A stretch of 64,000 nucleotides of DNA, taken from contig NZ_LT907982.1 in the NCBI RefSeq assembly GCF_900230215.1, positions 1,550,001 through 1,614,000 on the forward strand. The letters are read 5' to 3'. Position 1 is the first letter of the stretch; every line of letters starts with the position of its first letter. A model generated the notes under the pieces. It was not told where the DNA came from, did not search any database, and saw only the letters and a list, made by a program, of their open reading frames with translations. The position numbers were made by a program, and so were the translations under genes. Below are positions 55,329 through 64,000 of this stretch, piece by piece. This stretch comes from Jatrophihabitans sp. GAS493 (GTDB taxonomy: Bacteria; Actinomycetota; Actinomycetes; Mycobacteriales; Jatrophihabitantaceae).

Positions 55329-57226
55329 ATGACGGCGCCGTCGGAACACCTCGACCATCATGACCATCTTGACCATCTTGATCTGGCCGCCGATTTTCCA
55401 CCCGCATCGCGCGACCAGTGGCGTGACCTGGTCGCTGGGGTATTGAGAAAATCTGGCACCCCCGAAGCTGAGCTCGACGCTGCTCTCGGCGGCCCCGAGC
55501 AGGTGCTGGCCTCGCGCACCTACGACGGCATCAGCATCGCGCCGCTCTACACCCGCGAGGATGCCCCGGCCGTCGGCACCGGCCTGCCCGGTCAGTCGCC
55601 GTTCGTCCGTGGCGCCACCGACGACGACAACGTCCTCGGCTGGGACGTCCGGCAGCGGCACGCCACCCACGACCCGCAGCGGACGAATCGGGCCATCCTC
55701 ACCGACCTCGAGAACGGCGTGACCTCGGTCTGGCTGAGCATCGGCGACGGTGCGATCGCCGTCGCCGATCTCCCGATCGTGCTCAACGACGTCTACCTCG
55801 ATCTGGCCCCGATCGCGCTGGACGCCGGCCCGGAGACGGAGCCGGCAGCCCAGGCCCTGCTAAGCCTCTTCGCTCAGCGCCAGGTACCGGCGGAGGACGT
55901 GCTCGGCACGCTCGGCGCCGACCCGATCGGATACGCCGCCCGCTCCGGCACTGCGGCCGACCTCGACCTGGTCGCCCGGGTCACCGCACTGGCGGCCGCC
56001 TACCCGCAGCTGCGTAGCGCCACCGTCGACGCGAGCGTCTATCACGACTCCGGAGCCAGCGACTCCGACGAGATCGCGATCGCGGCCTCGGTCGGGGTGA
56101 GCTACCTGCGGGTCCTCACCGCCGCCGGGCTCAGCGTCGACGATGCCCTGGACCGGCTGGAATTCCGCTACGCCGTCACCGACGACCAGTTCAACTCGAT
56201 CGCCAAGCTGCGCGCGGCCCGCCGGATCTGGGACCGCGTCGGCGAGCTCAGCGGGGCGACGCCGTCGCACCGCGGCCAGCTGCAGCACGCCGTGACCTCG
56301 GCCGCGATGCTGACCCAGCGCGACCCGGCGGTGAACATGCTGCGGGCCACCATCGGCTGCTTCGCGGCCGCCGTCGGTGGCGCCCGTTCGATCACGGTGG
56401 CTCCCTACGACGCCGCAATCGGGCTCCCGGATGACCTGGCCCGTCGCATCGCCCGCAACACCCAGTCGGTGCTGCACGACGAGTCGAGCCTCGGACGGGT
56501 TACCGATCCGGCCGGCGGCTCCTGGTACGTCGAATCGCTCACCGACGCGCTGGCCGAGACGGCCTGGCAGAAGTTCACCGCCCTTGAACGGGATGGTGGG
56601 GCGGCCAATCTGGCCGCCGTCGATGCGCTGATCGCTCCGACCCGGGCCGAGCGGGCGCTCAACATCGCCCACCGCCGGGACCCGATCACCGGGGTCAGCG
56701 AGTTCCCGGCCCTGCAGGAGGAGCTGCTGGCCCGCGAACCAGCCGCTCCGGCGCCGGCCGGGGGGCTGCCCGTGCTGCGTTACGCTGCCGAATTCGAGGC
56801 CCTGCGTGACCGGGCCGATGCTGCGTTGGCTGCCTCCGGGGTACGTCCGAAGGTCTTCCTGGCCGCACTCGGGCCGGTGGCCGCGCACAGCGGACGCGCC
56901 GGCTTCGCCGGCAACCTCTTCGCCGCCGGCGGCCTGGAGTCCGTGGTGGGGACGGGGGAGGTCGACGACCTGGTCGCGGCATTCCGCGACAGCGGCGCCA
57001 CCGTGGCCTGCCTCTGCTCCTCCGACCGGCTCTACGCCGACGGGGCCGCCCCGGTGGCCAGCGCGCTCAAGGCGGCCGGCGCGACCCGCCTGTGGCTCGC
57101 CGGCCAGCCCGGAGAGCGGGCCGAGAGTGATGCCGCCGCCGGGGTCGATGGGTACCTCTTCGCCGGCTGCAACGCGCTGGACGTGCTGACGACTAGCCTC
57201 GAACTGACCCTGCACGAGGGAGCGTC

Positions 57227-57230
<4 letters not shown>
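55329..57230 (+). CDS. mutA: Methylmalonyl-CoA mutase small (non-catalytic) subunit
   Basis: A 633-residue partner of MutB in the heterodimer that isomerises (R)-methylmalonyl-CoA and succinyl-CoA. The mutase barrel is present ([24 protein letters not shown], then [22 protein letters not shown] and a conserved [26 protein letters not shown]). The C-terminal B12-like domain lacks the DxHxxG cobalamin ligand, as in known small subunits. The N-terminus is an unusual [13 protein letters not shown] run. It overlaps mutB by four bases. Confidence 0.93.
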
Positions 57231-59404
<2,174 letters not shown>

Positions 59405-59411
59405 GCGGGAG

Positions 59412-60377
59412 ATGGATCTCTCCACTCGGGTCGAACAGATAATCAAAGGTGATCGGGCCGCCATCGGCCGGGCCATCACCCTGGTCGAGTCGCGCCGGGC
59501 CGATCACCGCGAGGCGGCTCAGGAGCTGCTGGCGGCGCTGCTCCCGCACACCGGCAACGCGCAGCGGGTGGGCATCACCGGGGTGCCGGGCGTCGGCAAG
59601 TCGACCTTCATCGACGCCCTGGGCAGCAACCTGACGGCCGCCGGGCACCGGGTCGCCGTGCTCGCCGTCGACCCGTCCTCCAGCCGTACCGGCGGCAGCA
59701 TCCTCGGTGACAAGACCCGGATGAGCCGGCTGGCCACCGACGAGAACGCCTTCGTCCGGCCGTCTCCCAGTTCCGGGACGCTCGGTGGGGTTGCCGCCGC
59801 CACCCGCGAGTCGATGATCGTGATGGAGGCCGCCGGCTACGACGTGGTGCTGGTCGAGACCGTCGGCGTCGGCCAGTCGGAGTTCGTGGTGGCCGACATG
59901 GTGGACACCTTCCTCTTCCTCACCCTGGCCCGCACCGGGGATTCACTGCAGGGGATGAAGCGCGGCATCCTGGAGATCGCCGACGTCATCGCGGTGAACA
60001 AGGCCGACGGTCCGGCTGAGCAGGAGAGCCAGCGGGCCGCGCGGGAACTGTCGGCCGCACTGCGGTTGCTGCGCGGTGAGGATGGCGACTGGCAGACGCC
60101 GGTGCTCACCTGCAGCGGCCTCAACAACCTGGACCTGGACAAGGTCTGGCAGAAGATCAGCAGGCACCGGGTCCACCTGGTCGACAGCGGCGAACTGGAG
60201 CGCAAACGCCGCCGGCAGTTGGTGGACTGGACCCGCGGTATGGTCCGCGACCGGCTGCTGGCCCGGCTGGCCGCGGAGGGAGTGCGGCAGGTGGTGAGCG
60301 CGCAGGAGGAGGCGGTCCTGGAAGGCAGCGTCACGCCCGTTCAGGCCGCCGATGAGATTCTGCGCGCTCTGGAATAG
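59412..60377 (+). CDS. meaB: Methylmalonyl-CoA mutase GTPase chaperone MeaB
   Basis: A 321-residue G3E GTPase that loads and protects the cobalamin of MutAB. The P-loop is GVPGVGKST at 57-65. VLAVDPSSSRTGGSILGDKTRM is the switch region, VVLVETVGVGQSE the Walker B region, and VNKADG the NKxD motif. The frame is open to 59247 inside mutB; the ATG at 59412 gives the standard start, with GGGAG just upstream. It is eight bases after mutB in the same operon. Confidence 0.95.
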   Translation: MDLSTRVEQIIKGDRAAIGRAITLVESRRADHREAAQELLAALLPHTGNAQRVGITGVPGVGKSTFIDALGSNLTAAGHRVAVLAVDPSSSRTGGSILGDKTRMSRLATDENAFVRPSPSSGTLGGVAAATRESMIVMEAAGYDVVLVETVGVGQSEFVVADMVDTFLFLTLARTGDSLQGMKRGILEIADVIAVNKADGPAEQESQRAARELSAALRLLRGEDGDWQTPVLTCSGLNNLDLDKVWQKISRHRVHLVDSGELERKRRRQLVDWTRGMVRDRLLARLAAEGVRQVVSAQEEAVLEGSVTPVQAADEILRALE

Positions 60378-60486
60378 CGCCTGAACAGCGCCGGAACAGC
60401 GACTGCACGTGGGAATCACCTAAGAACGGCGCAAGTTGTCTGTGACAGACCTTCCCGTTGTCATACCCCGGCTCTAGGCTCGGGAC

Positions 60487-60508
60487 TTCGGCGGAGCGTT
60501 CCGCCGAA
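60487..60508 (+). terminator. Stem-loop in the meaB/secreted-protein gap
   Basis: TTCGGCGGA (60487-60495) pairs perfectly with TCCGCCGAA (60500-60508) around a GCGT loop. It is 110 bases after meaB and 40 before the next start, so it could end the mut transcript or lie in the leader of the secreted-protein mRNA. The rest of the 170-base gap shows nothing clear. Confidence 0.5.
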
Positions 60509-60547
60509 TGGGAGGCCCGGCTCGTCGGGCTGCGGGAGGGACACATC

Positions 60548-61657
60548 GTGGGACAAGTACGTGCAAAATCGGCCAGCCGAGCGTTCGGCCCGAGTCGAGC
60601 CATCGTGGCCGGATTGCTATTCGGCCTGACATTGACGGTGCTAAGTGCAACTCTGGACGTGACTGCGGCGAACGCCGCTGAGCCCGCCGGTGCCGTCACG
60701 GTTGCTCCGGTGGGCACGGCCACCAAGCCGCTGGCCCAGCGCAGCGTTCACTCGGGGCTGGCCCGCTCTCGTGTTTCGGTAGCCGTACCGAGCCATCTGG
60801 TCGAAGTGGCAGTCGCCTGGGTCTCAGCCGATGGCCGGGCTGGCGGCCAGAGCGCAACGGTGACCGGCGGTGGACTCACCTGGCGGCTGGCCGGCCGGGC
60901 CAACGCCTCAGCCGGTGATGCCGAGGCGTGGTACGCCACGACGGTCGGTGTGCCATTCACCGTCACGGCGGTCGCCGCGCAGCCCGGGCTGGGAATCCAG
61001 CTTGCGGTGAGCACCTACACCGGCGCCAGCGGTATCGGTGCCGTCACCTCGGTCAGCGGCGAGAGCGGCGCACCGTCGGCCGGTCTGACACCGCAGGCGA
61101 ACGGGTCGATCGTCGCCGCCGTCGGGATGGATTGGGACTGGGCGATTCTGCGGACCCCAGCTCCGGGGAACACCATCGACCGCCAGGACACTGACTCAGA
61201 CCAGGACACCTACTGGGAGCAGCACCTAGACGCCCGATCGCAGAGCGGCACCGCGGTCACCATCGCAGACACGGCCCCGACGGCGGACGAATGGAATCTG
61301 GTTGCCATCGAGGTGCTCTCGGCCAATCCTCCGCCGACCTGCAAGACGGCAGCGGACACCGTCGAAGGCAAGAAGGCCGCCGTGTTCCTCACACTCAATG
61401 TCAGCTGGTGCTACACGCCGGCTGGCGTTGTCTCCAGCAATGCCACCTACAGCTACACGCCGGCTCGGAACGCCAGCTATTACTACGCTCAGCTGAACAA
61501 GAACGTCTACGCCACCGGCGAGGTCGGGTTCGGGTCCAGTGTGAGCTACTCCTACTTCAATCTGGATCTGGGGACCACCGACGGGGAGATCCTGGTCCTG
61601 AACGCGCTCATCGATACGCGCGGGCAATTATCCTTCAACCAGAACACCGGCGGCTAG
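60548..61657 (+). CDS. Secreted protein of unknown function
   Basis: A protein of about 369 residues that I cannot assign. A signal peptide (IVAGLLFGLTLTVLSATLDVTAANA) ends near residue 45. The N-terminal β-rich part is Ala/Val/Gly/Ser-rich with alternating hydrophobic strands. After a Pro-rich hinge (NPPPTC) the C-terminal 110 residues are rich in Tyr and Asn (ATYSYTPARNASYYYAQL) with a pair of cysteines likely to form a disulfide. A frame from 60458 exists, but GGAGG eight bases before the GTG at 60548 fixes the start. Confidence 0.75.
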   Translation: MGQVRAKSASRAFGPSRAIVAGLLFGLTLTVLSATLDVTAANAAEPAGAVTVAPVGTATKPLAQRSVHSGLARSRVSVAVPSHLVEVAVAWVSADGRAGGQSATVTGGGLTWRLAGRANASAGDAEAWYATTVGVPFTVTAVAAQPGLGIQLAVSTYTGASGIGAVTSVSGESGAPSAGLTPQANGSIVAAVGMDWDWAILRTPAPGNTIDRQDTDSDQDTYWEQHLDARSQSGTAVTIADTAPTADEWNLVAIEVLSANPPPTCKTAADTVEGKKAAVFLTLNVSWCYTPAGVVSSNATYSYTPARNASYYYAQLNKNVYATGEVGFGSSVSYSYFNLDLGTTDGEILVLNALIDTRGQLSFNQNTGG

Positions 61658-61733
61658 CGCGCTCAGCTGTCTCGGACGCGCTATCACCCGTCTCGGATGA
61701 TGAGAAGGCGGGTTACCGGGTGCAGGGTGAGTT

Positions 61734-63146
61734 GTGGCCACCATAATCTCTGACGTCCCGCACCTCACGCCCAAGGAGCACCAGCAGTTGGGCAAGGACG
61801 CTCGCAAGGCGCTGCCTCGAGAGGAGATCGGCGTCTGGGCGCCGACCGCGTCACGGGTGAATCCGACGCAGATGCTCCTTGACCAGGCTGTGACCCGGGT
61901 ACCCGAGCTCATTCCGATTCGGCACGCCCGAATGCTGGTCTCGCCGTTCACGTTCTTCCGCGGCGCCGCCGGCATCATGGCGGCCGACCTTGGCAACCGG
62001 GTAAACACCGGCCTCATCGCGCAGTTGGCCGGTGACGCCCACCTCTCCAACTTCGGCGGCTTCGCCACCGCCGAACGTGAGCTGATCTTCGACCTCAACG
62101 ACTTCGACGAGACGCTGCCCGGGCCGTTCGAGTGGGATCTCAAGCGTCTGGCGGCGAGCCTGGCGGTGGCCGGACGGGAGATCGGGCTGAGCGAACAGCA
62201 GCGCCGCCGGGTCACCACCGGCTCGGTCGCGGCCTACCGCAATGCGATGCGCGACTTCGCTCAGATGCGCCACACCGAGGTCTGGAATCAGCGACTGGAT
62301 GCCGATGACGTGCTGCGGCGGCTGGCCAGCGACGGCGGCGCCAAGCGCGTGACCAACTTCAGCCGCGTGATGGCGAAGGCCCGCAGTCGGGACAACCTGC
62401 GGGCGCAGGCCAAGCTCGCCACCCAGGTCGACGGACGGGCGCAGCTGATCAGCGCCCCGCCGCTGATGGTCCGCATCGACGAGCTGGCCAGTGCCGAGGT
62501 GCTGCTGGAGACGCATGACCGGGTGGCCGAGATGCTCGTGCAGTACCGGCGCAGCCTGGCCGTGGAGCGAGGCCGCCTGGTCGGGCTGTACCGCTACGTG
62601 GACGCCGCGCGCAAGGTCGTCGGCGTGGGTAGCGTCGGGACCCGCTGCTGGGTGGTGCTGCTGGAGGGTCGCGACGAGCACGACCCGCTACTGCTGCAGG
62701 TGAAGCAGGCGGAGGCTTCGGTACTCGAGGGGCACCTGCCGCCGAGTGAATATCGCGAGCACGGTCGCCGAGTGGTCGAGGGGCAGCGGCTGATGCAGGC
62801 CGCCGGTGACCCGCTGCTCGGCTGGTTCCGCACCGCCGGCTTCGACGGGGTCGAGCGGGACTTCTACGTCCGGCAGCTGTGGGACTGGAAGATCTCGCCC
62901 GATATCGCGTCGATGGACGCTCCCGGGCTTGGCATCTATGCGCAGATGTGTGGCTGGACGCTGGCCCGGGCCCACGCCCGATCCGGTGATCGGGGGGCGA
63001 TCGCCGGCTATCTGGGCAAGAGCGAGGTCGTCGACCAGGCGCTGGCCGACTTCGCCGAGGTCTACGCCGATCAGAACGAAGAGGACTACCAGCAGGTACT
63101 GCTGGCCGCCGAGAACGGGCTGATCCCGATCGCGCTGGAGTTCTGA
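61734..63146 (+). CDS. DUF2252 family protein
   Basis: A 470-residue protein typical of DUF2252: RHARMLVSPFTFFRGAAGIMAADL, then GDAHLSNFGGFATAERELIFDLNDFDET and WDLKRLAASLAVAGRE. The family is distantly related to aminoglycoside phosphotransferase-like kinases (GDAHLSNFG and DLNDFDE resemble their catalytic HGDxxxxN and D motifs). Substrate and role are unknown. It is a single gene with a GTG start. Confidence 0.88.
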   Translation: MATIISDVPHLTPKEHQQLGKDARKALPREEIGVWAPTASRVNPTQMLLDQAVTRVPELIPIRHARMLVSPFTFFRGAAGIMAADLGNRVNTGLIAQLAGDAHLSNFGGFATAERELIFDLNDFDETLPGPFEWDLKRLAASLAVAGREIGLSEQQRRRVTTGSVAAYRNAMRDFAQMRHTEVWNQRLDADDVLRRLASDGGAKRVTNFSRVMAKARSRDNLRAQAKLATQVDGRAQLISAPPLMVRIDELASAEVLLETHDRVAEMLVQYRRSLAVERGRLVGLYRYVDAARKVVGVGSVGTRCWVVLLEGRDEHDPLLLQVKQAEASVLEGHLPPSEYREHGRRVVEGQRLMQAAGDPLLGWFRTAGFDGVERDFYVRQLWDWKISPDIASMDAPGLGIYAQMCGWTLARAHARSGDRGAIAGYLGKSEVVDQALADFAEVYADQNEEDYQQVLLAAENGLIPIALEF

Positions 63147-63209
63147 GAAGCGCGAGAACTCCTTCGCCGACTCGGCCGGATGAGACCGGTCGGGGGATAC
63201 GCTCGGCTG

Positions 63210-64000
63210 ATGCGCATCGATTTCAATCCGTCGTCGCACACCAGTCTCGGTGTCGAGTGGGAGCTTGAGCTGGTCGATCGCGATTCCCGCGAGCTAGTCA
63301 GCGCCTCCGACGACATCCTGGCGACGCTCTCTCCCGACGGTGACGGTGAGCATCCCAAGGCCAAGCACGAATTGCTGCAGTCCTGCGTCGAGGTGATCAC
63401 CGGCATCTGCGAGACGGTCGCGCAGGCGCGGGCCGATCTGGCCGAGACGGTGGCCGATGTGGCGGCGGTGGCGGAGAAGCAGAACGTCGGGTTGATCTGC
63501 TCCGGCACGCACCCGACCAGCGACTGGGCCGACCAGCAGGTTACCGACACCGATCGCTATATCGGGCTGATGACCCGCAACCAGATCGTCGCCCGGCAGA
63601 TGCAGATCTTCGGCGTGCACGTGCACTGCGGGGTGCGGTCGGAGCGCAAGGCGCTACCCATCGTCAATGCACTGATGACGTATGTGCCGCATTTTCTTGC
63701 CCTTTCTGCCTCGAGTCCCTATTGGGTGGGCGTCGACACCGGTCTGGCCTCCTATCGCAGCAAGATCTTCGAATCGCTGCCGACGGCCGGACTGCCCTAT
63801 CAACTCGCAGGCTGGGGCGACTTCGAGGGGTACGTGGAGGCGCTCATCTCCAGCGGCGCCATCGAGACGATGCGGGAGGTGTGGTGGGACATCCGCCCGC
63901 ACGCCGGCTTCGGCACCGTCGAGCTGCGCATCTGCGACGGGCTGCCTTCGCTGGACGAGATCGCCTGTGTGGCCGCCCTGGCCCAGTGTCTGGTCGAGCG
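63210..64000 (+). CDS. Glutamate-cysteine ligase family 2 (carboxylate-amine ligase), truncated by window end
   Basis: The frame runs from ATG 63210 off the end of the window, giving 263 residues of an expected 370-390. LGVEWELELVD is the GCS2 ATP-grasp-like glutamate site, HELLQSCVEVITGIC follows, and IFGVHVHCGV carries conserved histidines. EVWWDIRPHAGFGTVELRICD is the usual later motif. GCS2 members make γ-glutamylcysteine (as in EgtA or YbdK relatives); the precise product is uncertain. Confidence 0.9.
   Translation, partial: MRIDFNPSSHTSLGVEWELELVDRDSRELVSASDDILATLSPDGDGEHPKAKHELLQSCVEVITGICETVAQARADLAETVADVAAVAEKQNVGLICSGTHPTSDWADQQVTDTDRYIGLMTRNQIVARQMQIFGVHVHCGVRSERKALPIVNALMTYVPHFLALSASSPYWVGVDTGLASYRSKIFESLPTAGLPYQLAGWGDFEGYVEALISSGAIETMREVWWDIRPHAGFGTVELRICDGLPSLDEIACVAALAQCLVE

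Noticed and set aside
55860-57215. 451-codon minus-strand frame inside mutA
   Set aside because: Composition is typical of an antisense GC frame; mutA on the plus strand has full family motifs.

Overview
This 64 kb window is a contiguous piece of chromosome from a high-GC Gram-positive bacterium of the Actinomycetota. The evidence is strong G/C third-position bias in nearly every gene, frequent GTG starts, many 4-base ATGA/GTGA overlaps, an SCO4848-type small membrane protein, an sdhCDAB operon of actinobacterial type, mutAB-meaB, a fused isobutyryl-CoA mutase (icmF) and a DUF222/13E12 HNH gene. From memory, the gene order (trpS, D,D-carboxypeptidase/SCO4848 pair, sdhCDAB, BMP-type nucleoside ABC transporter, cdd, deoA, add, upp, phosphosugar mutase, PNP, mutAB) resembles part of the Streptomyces chromosome. 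The paralogue content and the unusual genes fit a non-Streptomyces lineage, perhaps Frankia-, Jatrophihabitans- or Nakamurella-like. This placement is inference.

Layout. Positions 1-9.7 kb hold the end of a CorC/HlyC-type CBS protein, an AidB-like acyl-CoA dehydrogenase, trpS, a 2H phosphoesterase, a YihY/BrkB membrane protein, a D,D-carboxypeptidase divergent from SCO4848, a HerA-like ATPase and a SulP transporter. At 9.7-13.3 kb lies sdhCDAB on the minus strand. At 13.6-19.6 kb an SsuABC/ThiXYZ-like ABC importer (minus) faces away from a uridine-phosphorylase-like enzyme and a compact adenosine-deaminase-like enzyme (plus). At 19.8-23.1 kb are a MarR regulator, an MFS permease that runs in frame into an isochorismatase-like hydrolase, and a PhyH dioxygenase. 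At 23.3-33 kb is a nucleoside uptake and salvage block: BMP lipoprotein, ABC ATPase, two permeases, a P450, cytidine deaminase, thymidine phosphorylase and adenosine deaminase.

Positions 33-41.3 kb are mixed: a DUF1269 protein, a DHA2 MFS pump with a MarR-like tail, a low-GC orphan secreted protein, a DUF5995 protein, an EEP-family membrane protein, a GH3 lipoprotein, an acidic conserved protein and upp. At 41.4-44 kb an aquaporin precedes glpD. At 44-49 kb a MaoC protein and a FabH-like KAS III are divergent from icmF across a promoter region rich in palindromes. At 49-51.3 kb are a DUF222 HNH gene and a MarR regulator. At 51.2-55.3 kb is a tightly overlapping minus-strand operon: PNP, a uronate-dehydrogenase-like SDR, a phosphosugar mutase and a BtuF-like protein with no signal peptide. 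At 55.3-60.4 kb is mutA-mutB-meaB, followed by a secreted protein, a DUF2252 protein and a truncated GCS2-family glutamate-cysteine ligase.

Two metabolic themes dominate. The first is nucleoside scavenging: two ABC importers, two ADA-family enzymes, two nucleoside phosphorylases, and Cdd, DeoA and Upp. The phosphosugar mutase may channel pentose phosphates, although its substrate is not visible. The second is B12-dependent short-chain acyl-CoA metabolism: icmF and mutAB/meaB, with KAS III and MaoC nearby. No rRNA, tRNA, CRISPR array, prophage or intact insertion sequence was seen. The most unusual items are the MFS-isochorismatase in-frame fusion with a perfect internal ribosome-binding site, the nested palindromes between the fabH-like gene and icmF, the signal-less BtuF-like protein, the MFS-MarR fusion, and a perfect 24-bp hairpin packed exactly between two convergent stop codons.
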